A stretch of DNA of 64,000 nt from assembly GCA_039545275.1 (NCBI GenBank), contig BCHS01000014.1, positions 3,930 through 67,929 on the forward strand. Reading direction: 5' to 3'. The notes below the pieces were generated by a model. That model made no database searches, was not told the origin of the DNA, and worked only from the letters and a program-made list of their open reading frames with translations. Below are positions 52,846-63,555 of the stretch, one piece after another. Numbering within the stretch: position 1 is the first letter of the stretch; each line of letters begins with the position of its first letter. The stretch comes from Pseudomicrostroma phylloplanum (Eukaryota; Basidiomycota; Exobasidiomycetes; Microstromatales). Position numbers and translations under genes: made by a program.

Positions 52846-53322
52846 CTCTACCGTGGTCTTTGGCCGAGCGGGTGATTGGTAAGAAGTATAGGAGGAGAGT
52901 ATCGTTAGGTGTCAAGTAGTCTTGGCCATGCATTCATTCGTCCGTGGAGGTTGGCTCAGACGGCGACGTCGCGGCGAAGGCGTCGCTACATCTGAGATGG
53001 TCGGAGCTGCCCCCACCTTCACACTTTCCACGCCTCCGCCGGAGCTGAGGAGGTGCAGCTCCTGCGGAACTGGCCTGGGTGCGACCAATCCGGACACCGG
53101 GACAAGTCACCGAGCCCTCACCACTTCCGGTGTGGGGATGGGCACGGGTCCCGCAGAAGGAGGGGTTATTCATCCATCTGCAATTGGCCTTCGCAGTACT
53201 CCCCACGCCAGAGTGTGGCCGTCTCGAAGTGAGGCTACCTACGCACGTACGTACGCACGAACGCACGCAGGTACGCAAGCATTCGCCAACAAAGGATTAA
53301 CCAAGGCTAGAGATTAGCAACC
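52846..53322. promoter_or_regulatory. Divergent intergenic region M28-like / lipase
   Basis: 477 bp between starts at 52845 (-) and 53323 (+). A run of ACGTACGTACGCACGAACGCACGCA near 53241-53270 is an ACG-rich near-repeat. Confidence 0.5.
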
Positions 53323-54360
53323 ATGGTCACTTCGCTGCGACTCTCGGTGGTGCTGGGAGTCCTCTCCTTTCTCTACTACTGGTTCTGGCGGGAACCCTCC
53401 ACACCTCCCTGGGATCCGCAGACGCCGCTCCCCTTCCCCGAGGCCCACTACGCCCAGGCGGCGGGGTGTATACAGCAGACGTACTGTCCTGCCTCAAACA
53501 CCGTGGGCCTCGAGGTGGGAGATGCGCACCTACTGTGGACAGTAGGTGACTCGGACGCACAGCAGCGCGTCAATGTGTACCGGTCCCCGTCGTTGGGCCT
53601 GGTGATATCCTACGCGGGGACCAACGTCACCTCCAAGACGTCCATGGCCATCAACTTTGACTATCTCCTCGACAAGGCTGATCCGCTACTGGGCCTGCCG
53701 CCGAACGCCAAGGTCGAGGGAGGGGCGCAAAAGGCCTGGAAGCTTCACTGGCATCAGGTCTTGGAGGCGGTCCAGAAGGAAGAGGCGCATGAGCCCTCGG
53801 GCAGAATCACCGTCACGGGTCACTCGATGGGCGCTCAGCTGGCCATCATTGCCGCGGTCGCGCTGGAGAGGCTGTACAAGGAGCGAGTCTACGTCCTCAC
53901 CTGTGAGTCTTGCACGAGGGAAACCGATGCGAGAGCATGCACAGCCCACACCATCTGACCGCGCTTCTCCTCTTTCCCCCCCTCTTCATCCCTGCTAGTC
54001 GGTCAGCCAAGAGTAGGCAACCGCGTCTTTGCAGACTACATAGACACCACCTTCCACCCAAATGCCGCCTTCTCTTCCTCCTCTGGCTCCATCCCACACC
54101 TCTCCTACGTCGCAAACGGGCACGATTACACGGCCAGTCTACCTCCCAAAATTTTAGGGTATCGCCACTTCTCAGGTCAAGTCTTCATCTTCCCTGCCAA
54201 TTCGAGCACATATAGGGTGCTGCAGGGGCAGGAGAATAAAGATGGCACGGCTAGTATCTGGTGGGCGGGATATGACCTGTTTGATCATCAGGGGGCGTTC
54301 ATGGGCACTACGCTGGGAGATGTAAATGCTTGTCCCGCTAGAGTCGGGGATCGATTTTAG
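53323..54360 (+). CDS. Class 3 (alpha/beta hydrolase) lipase
   Basis: Two exons (53323-53902, 53999-54360) give 313 residues. A hydrophobic N-terminus (LSVVLGVLSFLYYWFW) acts as signal peptide or anchor. The lipase elbow is ITVTGHSMGAQLA with catalytic S168. The splice restores YVLTFGQPRVGNRVFADYI, the conserved strand after the elbow. The remaining triad members fit GHDYTASLPP (Asp) and ILGYRHFSGQVFIF (His), so the enzyme looks active. The family (Rhizomucor miehei type, fungal lipases and feruloyl esterases) hydrolyses triacylglycerols or related esters, usually outside the cell. The substrate is not predictable here. The start at 53323 follows AGCAACC, a reasonable context. Confidence 0.9.
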
Positions 54361-54447
54361 TGGAAGCCCCTGATAGAGGCCAAAGGCAATGCAAAAAAAA
54401 TTGGTAGCTTTACATGACCAACCCCTCGCCGAGTACAGCGATGCTCA

Positions 54448-56871
54448 TCAATCCCTCTCGTTCCTCGCTCGAGGAACATACCTGTCCTCCTCGCCTGCGC
54501 CAGCTCGAGCGCCGCGAGGGGAACGATCCCTCTTTCCCCTATCCCTGTCTCTGCCCCCTCCTCCTCCGCCTCCGCCTCTCCCGCCTCTTCCTCCTGCATG
54601 GTCGTCCCTAGATGCAGAAGGCCGGTCATACCGATCCCTCTCCCTCTCCCTCTCTCTGTCTCTTCCGTGAGCCTCACGACGATCCTCTCCTCCAGCCGCT
54701 ACTGGAGGAGGAGGAGCCCGCTCGCCCATCCATCCAGGCGAAGCGCCTCGCACCGCTTTGCCGCCGTCTCTGAAGCCGCCAGGATGGCCGTTGCTCCTGC
54801 TTGAGTAGCCGCGCTCGTCTCTTGCGGCCGGGCCGGGACCAGAAGGAGGCGGAGCGCGACGATCATAGTCGTAGTCGTAGTCGTAGTCGTAGTCGTACCC
54901 TCTCCGTCGACCATCCCTGTCACGCTCATCGTACCTCTCGTATCCTCCCCTGTACCCGTACCCAGACCCTCCTGCTCCCCGATCGTACCCGCGTCCACCA
55001 CGCTCATGCTCGTACCCTCCCCTCGGAGCGCCGTACTCCTCCCTCCTGGAATCATGAGCGGCCGAAGGGGCACCAGAAGGGCCTCGGCCACCCCGACCGG
55101 CGTACGCGCTAGCAGCAGCGTCCCTGCTGCGGGAGATCTCCAGCTCCGTCTGAGCGTCTCGTAGCGGTCCCGCTGCTGAGGAAGGGGCGGCGGCTTTGGC
55201 ATAGTCTGCAATTGGGGCTGGCAAAGCCGAGCGGTCGTCCCGATCGCGAACATCAGCAGGAGGGTAGGGCTGATATCGCGCCTCGGCCCTGCTTCCTCTT
55301 CCTCTGCCGTCGTCTCTTGATCGATCTTGCTTCGGGGAGCGCACAGGAGGGAAGCTGACAGGAGGGAGCGAGCTTGCATCCACAAGAGGGTCGGCTGCAG
55401 CGCTTGCTCCATTGGCGGATGCTCCTGCCCGCTTGTTGAAGCCGGAGCCACGGATGCTCAAGCCTTGCCCGCCTGCGCCTGCTGTACTCGAATGCGCAGC
55501 AGTGGCCGAAGGAGGCGGAGGCTTGGGGTCTCGAATCTTCTTCTGTTGCCTGACTGGGCGAGCAGAGTACTCGTACTTTCTCTCTCCTTCGCCCTCCGCA
55601 GGCTGAGAGGTCGTAGCAACAATCTCCATCCTGCCCCTCTCCTTTTCCCAGAAGTTCTCTTCCTCTTGCAGGAGACGAGGGACGTGCTCGGCTGGTACGT
55701 AGAAGAAGGAGACGGGCGTTCGGAAGCTGTCCGAGGAGGGGAAGGGCTTGGAGTTGAAGGCCTCGAAGAGTTGTTGAGCGGAAGACACCTCCTTGAACTG
55801 CAATGCGGGAAAGGGGGAGCCGTTCCACGTCAGTCTTCTGATGTAAACCCTATGCGGCTGGGTATGCTGAAATGCTCTTACTCACCACGATCCACCCCGC
55901 GCTCTTGATCCCATCGAGCCACACTCCACCCTTCACGTCTTCACCCTCATCCAGCTCCCCAAACTTCTCGCGCAGCATCTCCTTGAGGCTCGGCAGCATC
56001 ATTGGTCTGACCAGTCCAGTCACCCTGAGCGCTCTAGTGGGCGGGTGAGGCGGCGCAAGTGATGCAAGAGGAGCGGCTCCTTTGGCAGCCTTTCGCGGTG
56101 CTTTGGGCATGGGGACTGGAGCTGTTTCGGCTTGAAGCGGTGAGACAGAGGAGGATTCGCCGGGGACAATGGGCTCCACGCCGGTCGCGTGAGCTGATGC
56201 GATGGCAGAGAGCATAGATGGTCCTCCCTCCTCTCCCTGCTGCTGCGCCGGCTTGCCCTCCTCCTGAGCGCCCAATCGACTTGTCAAAGAAGGCGGCGCG
56301 TCTTCCACCGGTGACTTCGTTGCCCTCTCTGCAACTAGTTCTTCCTCCTGCTCCGCCCGAATCTCCACCTCATCCTGAGCTTCGAGGGTCTCGACGACTG
56401 CCTCCGCCTCGGCGGTCTGCTTCATCAGATCCGAAGCCTCAGGGTGAGGTCGAGGGGAAAGCTCAGCGACTGGAGCTGGAGCTGGGGCTGCAGCTGGAGC
56501 GGTAGGGGCGGTCTCATCCACCTTGGCATTCCCGTTCTCCTGGGCAGGCTCCTCGGAAGGGATCTGGACTTCTGCCTCTTCCTCTTCCTGAGCTATAGCG
56601 GCCGCTGGCGTTGCATCGTCCTCTGAGAGTCTGGCGATGAGCTCGGCCTTGACGCCCTTTGTGGACAGGCCTCTTGATGTTAGTCTGTCCGTAGTCAGGC
56701 AACGAAGAAGGGAAAGAGGAGAGTCAGAAGGACGACTCCTCGCAACGAAATGAACCGCATATAGTCCCCTAGCCGCTCTCGGCACTAGGTGGGGAGGGCA
56801 AATGAGGGCGAGTCGGCACGAGATACTCACATCTCCTTGAGCTCCGTCACCTTCAACTTCGGATAGTCCAT
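54448..56871 (-). CDS. Acinus-like SAP/RRM protein
   Basis: Three exons (56871-56831, 56684-55886, 55797-54448) give 729 residues. Exons 1-2 join to a SAP DNA/RNA-binding motif (DYPKLKVTELKE + ILTSRGLSTKGVKAELIARL). After an acidic, Ala/Pro-rich stretch comes a divergent RRM (TRALRVTGLVRPMMLPSLKE, GGVWLDGIKSAGWIV + FKEVSSAQQLFEAFNSKPFP, VSFFYVPAEHVPRLLQEEE) like the one by which acinus binds RNPS1 and SAP18 in the ASAP complex of spliceosomes and exon-junction complexes. The C-terminal 370 residues are RGG/RDR-rich with a Tyr-Asp repeat. The second splice joins the two halves of the RRM, which supports the model. Nuclear role in splicing is inferred from the family. Confidence 0.85.
54866..54895 (-). 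repeat. (TAGTCG)5 coding hexamer repeat
   Basis: Five perfect TAGTCG units read on the minus strand as alternating Tyr-Asp codons in the tail of the acinus-like protein. Variable copy number would change the protein without breaking the frame. Confidence 0.9.
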
Positions 56872-57591
56872 TTCTGCTTCTTTCCCTTGACCTTGGCTTG
56901 GGACCGACCAGAGACACCACCAGGGGGCTAGGCTAGGCAAGGCTAGGCAAGGCTCGCCTTGAAGAAAGGAGTGGAAGGAACCGCAGACGTCTGGCCTTAG
57001 CGAGCGCGAGGAAAGAAATAGAAAGCGAAAGGAGCCGGTGGACGACGAGCAGTGCTAGTCTAGTGGAAAGAGATGGAGGAAGGACCAGACCACTCCAAGG
57101 CCACCCACCCACGTCCACGCCTGAGTCCAGGCCTCCGCGTCTCTCTTCCGATTTGACTTCAACGTGACCGCCCGCCCCCGCCGAGCGAGGCCTCCACCAA
57201 GCCGAGCGAGCGTTGGACAGAAGGCTCAGGCCCAAGCCACGCGGAATCTCGGCACTGGGCAGGGCACAGCATAGCGTACGCTACCGGACAGGACGAAAGG
57301 CTGGCGATATCGATGGCGCTTCGTCGCCCTGCCTCAAAGGAGGAGTGAAGCGATCATCTACTGTATTGGACCGAACGAGAAAGTGAGAGATATAGACATA
57401 GTGAGGGGAAAGGGGGAAAAAGAGAGAGAGAGAGAGTCGCCAATGACACTACGTCTGTTGTCTTCTGTTCTTGTTCTTGCTGCAACGTATTGCTCGCCAG
57501 GAGCAGCCGTACCTATAAAGCTCACCACCCCTTTCGGCTCCACTTTTTCATACTGCTGCTGCTACTGCTGCTGTCGCTTCCATCTGCAGTC
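56872..57591. other. Intergenic region acinus-like / MAPKK
   Basis: 720 bp between two minus-strand genes. It holds an AAGGCTAGGC/AGGCTAGGCAAGG direct repeat near 56930-56955 and a short (GA)n run near 57420-57437. No supported gene. Confidence 0.5.
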
Positions 57592-59390
57592 TCACACAAG
57601 CCGATCCACCCACCCTTTCACGTCCACCAGTCCCGTATCCTTCCTCTTCTCACACTTGACCATGTACCCCTGCTTGGTCAATTCCTTTGGCGTTGGCCTC
57701 ACATTGGGATCTTTACTGACGCACAGGTCCACAAAGGCGCATAGGTCCTCGGGAAAGGTGATCCGGGAGGACTTGCCGCGAATGCCCCCACTAGGCGACG
57801 CGGAGGAGGAGCTTGCGTTGGAGGACTGGAAGGAGGTGGATGCAGTGGAGGAGCTTGCAGGCAGTCTCGGTGGAGGCTCATTGACGATTCGCTGCAGGAG
57901 CTCGAGCATGCTCATCTGGCTCGAGCCACCGCCGCCTCCGTCGAGACTGACGCCGCTCCTGCTCCGCCTGCTATGGCCACTAGGGCTCAAAGTACCTCGC
58001 AGGTCGTCATCGTCGTCCTCTTCGTTGTACCCATAGCCCTCTTCGGAGTCTTCGCCTTCCTCGGCAAAGGGGAAGCGGCCGAGGGCGAGTTCGATGATGG
58101 TGATTCCTAGTGACCAGACGTCCGACTTGACGCTGTATTGGTCACCTTGAATGCGCTCTGGCTGGGAATTGGGATGGGAAATGGGAACGTCAGTCCACCC
58201 GGTCTCTGCGAAATACGCAAAGGCATTCTCGAGTCGGTGCTCACGCTCATGTAAGTACTTGTCCCGACGAATGTGTCTGCGATACTGTTGATCAGCTCTC
58301 CTGACACTCCAAAGTCGCACAACTTGATCTGCCCTTGTGAATTGACCAGGATATTCGAAGGCTTGACGTCTGTCAAAGGGAAGGCAGTGACCCAGCAGAG
58401 CGTTATAGGAGGCGTCAGTCCTCCTGCCACAAGAGGCGCATCTTTGTCACATTGCGCAACGTACCTCGATGAATGATGCGATGGACATCGTACAGATACG
58501 TCAGGCCGTGCACCACGACCAGCCCCACCTGCCCGCAGATATCGGCCGGTATGGGTCCCCACTTCTTCCAGATTGTATCCAGAGAGCTGCGAGGGTGGCA
58601 GATTCATGAGCGAAATAAGCGAACCGTACTATAGCAAGACGACAGCGCCTGTCCTCCACGCGGCTTCGTCTACGTACCTCTTGTCCATGTACTCCATGCA
58701 CATGCAGATGTGAGGCTCGTTCATGTATGCCCCGTAGAAGCTTACGATGTAGGGCGAGTTGCATTCATGCAGGATCTGTAGCTCTCGAAGGATCTGTTTC
58801 CGCACAGCTGGCTTGGCGTCGATGAAGACCGTCTGAGAAGAGAGGGAAAGGACAAGGAGAGAAGCAAGGTCAGTCATCCATGCCTGTCTCTCTCTTCGGT
58901 GGCCTGGACAGCCTGCGCTTCTCACCTTCTTGGCCATGACCGTCCCCGTCTTCTCATGCACAACCTTGCACACCGTCCCCCCATTCCCGCTCCCTAGTTC
59001 ATTCAACACTTTCAAATCCTCATTCTTTAGATCGAGCTTGTACTCCACTCCCAGCTCGAGATTCTTGAGCTGCTCAGTGAGGGTATTATGGTAGCTTGCG
59101 CCCGAGGCAGATTCGATCTCGATGGCAGACTGCGGGTAGGAGGAGGAAGTCTGTGAGAGGGTGGAGGAGTTGGGCGTTGTACGGGAGTTGATTGTACGGA
59201 AGAGATGGGAGGAGGAGGCGGAAGAGGGAGAGGCCTCTGCAGACCCACTGAGGCCTGCTGCTGCTGCGTTGCTACTTGCTAGTGCTGAGGAAGAGGAGGA
59301 CGAGGCGGAGAGAGAGGGAGTGGTGGAGGAGACGGGGGACTCGCCCAGTTGCAGACCCTTGAAATTGCGCTTCTTGCGTACGCTCGACAT
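57592..59390 (-). CDS. fuz7: MAP kinase kinase, Fuz7/Ste7/Byr1 type
   Basis: The dual-specificity kinase of the pheromone/filamentation MAPK cascade. Five exons (59390-58926, 58832-58678, 58586-58465, 58369-58245, 58161-57592) give 478 residues. The N-terminus [15 protein letters not shown] is the MAPK-docking-like start typical of the basidiomycete Fuz7/Ubc5 group. Kinase landmarks: [16 protein letters not shown] (ATP Lys) joined to [24 protein letters not shown] + [30 protein letters not shown] with the activating Ser/Thr pair (S-x3-T), and [20 protein letters not shown]. An insertion of about 70 acidic and Ser/Gly-rich residues splits the C-lobe after [12 protein letters not shown], as in related smut kinases. 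All residues needed for catalysis are present. Confidence 0.93.
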
Positions 59391-59907
59391 GATGAAGGGG
59401 CTCGCTCGCTCGGAGGAGTTGAAGGAAGGATGCTACGGTAGGGTAGGTATGGGCGCCGAGATTGACGGCAGGCGAGATGAGATGGGATGCCTGGGAAGTA
59501 AGATGCAGATGAAGACCTGGGGTATCGAGATCTGTCTGCCGGGTAGGAGAAGCCCTTTGTTGCCCTTGCTTGGACCCCAGCCTCTTAGAGTGTATGCGAG
59601 CTCGTCTTTAGGGCCCTCGGGCTTACTGCGAGCAGTGCGAGCTGGGGCGATGAAATCCCAACAATGCTCTCTTCCTCTGTCCCAAATAGCTGCGTCTGAT
59701 ATCGCGTCTCGACGAGGATGACGCTGTACCGCCCAAGGGCTTAATGAGATGCTCGCCGAATGAGTGGAGTGAGTGATACGAGGAAGATCTCAAGTGCTTG
59801 CCTGCTTGCCTGCCTTGGTGCTTGTATTTGTTGTCTGGTGCCTGTGTGCCTGTGTGCCTTGTGCGTCTCGCGTGCGCCTGTCAGTCAAGTCAATTCAGTC
59901 CTTGCTC

Positions 59908-59944
59908 TGTCCGTCCGTCCGTCTGTCTGTCTGTCTGTCTGTCT
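59908..59944. repeat. (TCCG)n(TCTG)n compound microsatellite
   Basis: Three TCCG-type units followed by about five TCTG units, upstream of the MAPKK gene. Confidence 0.85.
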
Positions 59945-60245
59945 CCCTTTCCGTGCTTTGACTTCTCCCTTGTCCGTCCGTCTGCGTCTGCCAGGAAGAA
60001 CAAGGGCGTGTGCGTGTGTGTGTCGGTGTCGGTGACGTGACGCAACGCAACTGCAGCCGAGAAGTCGGAGTGGGATCGATCACAAGAGTCGCCGTCGTCG
60101 TCGCCGGGTAGACTAGACTACGCTGATATGGGATGGGACGGTGGTACGATGATACGCTAGGGTGGGACAGTAGTAAGGAGACGTAGAGGTAGCAGATACG
60201 CACGTCAGACACTAGGCCAGAAAGTCTCCTGCCCTCTCTCTGCCT

Positions 60246-60264
60246 CTGACCTGACCTGACCTGA
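60246..60264. repeat. (CTGAC)n pentamer array
   Basis: Just under four CTGAC units. Same unit as the AGGTC array at 35945-35969 read on the other strand. Confidence 0.85.
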
Positions 60265-60795
60265 TCTGGGCGTAGACCTCATCCACTTCCTCGCCAACGA
60301 AACACTCACGCCGACGTCCCCGCTCTCACCCCCCCGCTCCCAGACCCAACTCAACGCCCACCTGCAGATCCTCTCAACTCCTTCCCTCTCCCCGCTGCTC
60401 CTCTCTCTCCCTCGTCCCAACTTTCCCTCCTCCCGATCCCACGCCGTCCCAAGAGCTCCGTCCCGGTCTCGCAAGCGAGTAATGAATGGTACAAATGACG
60501 CCCGCACGCCCACATGGGATAAGGATAGGGCGTAGTCTATCTCTTGTAGGCGCAGGTATTGGTCAGCATTCTCTACTTGGCAGGGGACGACAGACAAGTC
60601 GGGGCAGGCTAGACAGATTGAGGGTCAGCGGAATGAAGTCAAGGTCAAGTCAGATCAAGTCAAGTAGCGCATCCTATTTCGCAGAGGAGGGGGGGCGCAA
60701 GCAAAGAAGCGAGGGCGAGACGATTGAGGAAACAAGTGCGAGACAGGAATAGAGAGGGAACACAGGTGCCACGACTGCCTACTCTCCTCCCTCCT

Positions 60796-62876
60796 TTAGG
60801 CGTCGATCAGCTTACCATCGTCCTTCTTCGATCCCTCTTCCTTCTTGTCATCCCCGTCATCTCCACTGTCCCTCGTCGACTTGTCCTTCTTCTTCTGCTC
60901 GTCACTCTCCTCGTCGTCCTTCTTCTGCTGCTGCTGCGTGGACCGCTTCGAGTAGTACTCCTTCATGATCTTGGGTGAGATTCGGTTTAGCATCTCCTTG
61001 GGGAAGATTCTCAGGAGGGACCATCCGATGTCCAGCGACTCAAAGATGGTACGCGACTCGTAGGCTCCCTGTTGCACGAATTGCTGCTCGAACTTGTCCA
61101 GGAACTGCAGAGCAAGCTTGTCCTCGCTCGACAGCGCATCGTCTCCGACGACGGCCTTGAGGGCAGCCACATCCTGACCGGTAGCATACAGCGAGTAGAG
61201 CTGGTTGGACACGTCCGAGTGATCGGCACGAGTGTGCTTGGCTCCGATGGCAGACTTCATCAACCTAGACAGCGAGGGCAGCACGTTGATGGGAGGGAAA
61301 ATCTGCTTGTTCTGCAGTCGGCGGTCGACGTAGATCTGACCCTCTGTGATGTAGCCCGTCAGATCGGGAATGGGGTGGGTAATGTCGTCGTTGGGCATGG
61401 TCAGGATGGGGATCTGGGTGATGGATCCGTTTCGTCCTGCCACACGACCGGCCCGCTCGTAGATGGTAGACAAGTCCGTGTACATGTATCCGGGGTATCC
61501 ACGTCGTCCGGGCACCTCCTCTCGGGCTGCCGAAACCTCTCGCAGAGCATCGGCGTAGGAGGTCATGTCTGTCAGGACAACCAAGACGTGCTTCTCCAGC
61601 TGGTAGGCGTAGTACTCTGCAGTGGTCAAGGCCAGACGAGGGGTGATGATCCTCTCGATGGTTGGGTCGTTGGCCAAGTTCAGGAACAGGGTGACACGGT
61701 CGAGAGATCCATTCTCCTCGAAGTCCTGCTTGAAGAAACGAGCAGTCTCCATGTTGACACCCATGGCACCAAAGACAATCGAGAAGTTGTCCTCGTGGTC
61801 ATCGTGAATACCCTTTGTGGGTCGCGAGTCCTTGCCCGAGTCGGGCTTCTTGACCAGACCGGCCTGACGACAAATCTGAGCGGCAATGTCGTTGTGAGGC
61901 AGACCAGCAGCAGAGAAGATGGGAATCTTCTGACCACGAGCGATCGAGTTCATGGTGTCAATTGTGGAGATACCAGTCTGAATCATCTCCTCGGGGTAGA
62001 CTCGGGCATAAGGGTTGATGGGAGCACCTGAGAGCGGCAATGGAGATAGGCCTTGTCAGTCCGGTCCAACAACGCTAGAGGTACCCCTGACCCTCTGTGC
62101 TTCATCCTGTGACTCACCGTTGATGTCCAGGTAGTCCTCTGCAAACACCTTGGGTCCCTTGTCCACTGGCTGACCACTTCCGTTGAAGATTCTACCCAAC
62201 ATGTCCTCCGATACGGGCAGCTTCATGCTAGCGCCCGAGAACTCGATGTGGGTTTCCTTGACATCAATACCCGATGTTCCCTCGAAGACCTGGACGACGG
62301 CCTTTGAGCCGCTGACCTCGAGGACCTGACCTCCTCTGCGCGATCCATCGGGCAGGGTCAGGGATACGATTTCATTGTAGGATGGGAACTACAAAAGGTA
62401 ATGAGGATGGCAGAAGAGCGAGAGAGTCAGTCTGATGTACCGTGACGATGAAGTGAGCACAGTTCGTGGGATGTGACTCACCTTGACGTTGTCCAAGACG
62501 ACCAGGGGACTGTGGAGAGCGGCGAGGGGGTGCAGTTGCCATCAGTATCGGCGGACCATCAGCAGCGCACGGGACAGATGCGCAACTCACCCATTGATTG
62601 CAGAAACAGTTCGGTAGTCTGTGAGGTGTGGAGAGACAGGTGTGCATGAAGATGTCAGTCGATGCTGAGTCAAGGAAGTGGATCCATGTCGGACTCACCC
62701 AGGCGCGGGTCGACGTCGTAGTTCTTGACGCTGCGAAGGGGGGATGCGATTCAAGGTGAAGTGGAGTGAGCAAGGGGAGCATCCAGGCAAAGCCTCGAGG
62801 CCGAAGAGACCTCCGATTGTTGACTCATTACTCACGCAGCCTTTGCGTTGATCTCGAAGAGCTCACGGTCGCTCAT
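60796..62876 (-). CDS. VMA2: V-type ATPase subunit B
   Basis: Non-catalytic nucleotide-binding subunit of the V1 sector that acidifies the vacuole and endosomes. Six exons (62876-62836, 62730-62699, 62618-62591, 62509-62482, 62388-62118, 62027-60796) give 543 residues. Four tiny exons build [20 protein letters not shown] and [20 protein letters not shown]; exon 5 adds [20 protein letters not shown] and [20 protein letters not shown]. Exon 6 has [80 protein letters not shown] and [15 protein letters not shown]. The last 50 or so residues, after IMKEYYSK, are a Lys/Asp/Glu-rich tail, longer than in yeast Vma2 (517 residues). It is divergent from IML1, another vacuolar-membrane factor. Confidence 0.97.
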
Positions 62877-63555
62877 CTGAGGGCCAGGCATGACGGGCGA
62901 TTAGACGAGGGGGGATCGAAGAGGAGGTGAGGTGGAGTCTGGCAAGCGGGAAGAGGAGGCAAGGAGGATGGCGGTGCGAGTGGCGGGGAAGAGGCAGCGC
63001 CGAGTTGAAGCGAAGAAGGTGGATATATGCTGCTCCTGGAATGTACAAGTCTGGCTTGAGCTGTTGATTGCTACGGAGATGCTGCTGATGGTCGAGTGCG
63101 GCGATACGGGGAGCTGACGATGGGAAGGACAGGCGGCGGGGGCGTGCGATGGATGCCCTCACTGGACTGTCCGTCATCGCCCTGCGCGCGCAACCTCGAC
63201 CCAAGCACGGAAGCACCCACGACGCATGGACCCTCTCGGATAAGGAATAACGACGGGAAGAGAGGCAAGGCAGGCAAGGCGCGCCCAGAGGATCACCCAG
63301 GCAGACTGATACCTAGCATACCATACCATACCATAACATACCATACCATACCAGCGACTGACCGACTGCCTCCTCTCTCCTCTTCACTATCATTCCACCC
63401 ACCTCATCTTTCGTCTCGAGGTCAGGCCACGGCGGAGGAGCGACGCCTTCTACTTCGCCCGCCGTGATGCTTCCGAGGTAGTCCTCACTAGAAAGAGCAT
63501 ATCGGCAGCCTGGAACCCCCATAGCCTGCATCTTCCTTTGAGATCGCAGGCAGCC
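62877..63555. promoter_or_regulatory. Divergent promoter region VMA2 / IML1
   Basis: 679 bp between starts at 62876 (-) and 63556 (+), including the CATAC microsatellite. No named motif is obvious. Confidence 0.5.
63317..63352. repeat. (CATAC)7 microsatellite with one variant unit
   Basis: About seven CATAC units, one altered to CATAA, in the VMA2/IML1 intergenic region. Confidence 0.9.

Larger units (their letters stand above)
59391..60795. other. Intergenic region MAPKK / V-ATPase B, 1.4 kb
   Basis: Upstream DNA of the MAPKK gene and 3' flank of VMA2. It contains a TCCG/TCTG compound repeat and a CTGAC pentamer array. A 91-codon plus-strand frame at 60260-60535 lacks an ATG and family resemblance. 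No supported gene. Confidence 0.5.

Noticed and set aside
53241..53282. ACGTACGCACG-type stretch as a possible CRISPR-like or operator array
   Set aside because: Units are unequal and without spacers; an ordinary imperfect simple repeat in a fungal intergenic region.
60260..60535. 91-codon plus-strand open frame upstream of the MAPKK (DLIHFLANETL...)
   Set aside because: Looks protein-like at first, with an acceptor-like CGTAG before it, but there is no plausible first exon or ATG and no recognised family; open frames of this size are common in GC-rich DNA.
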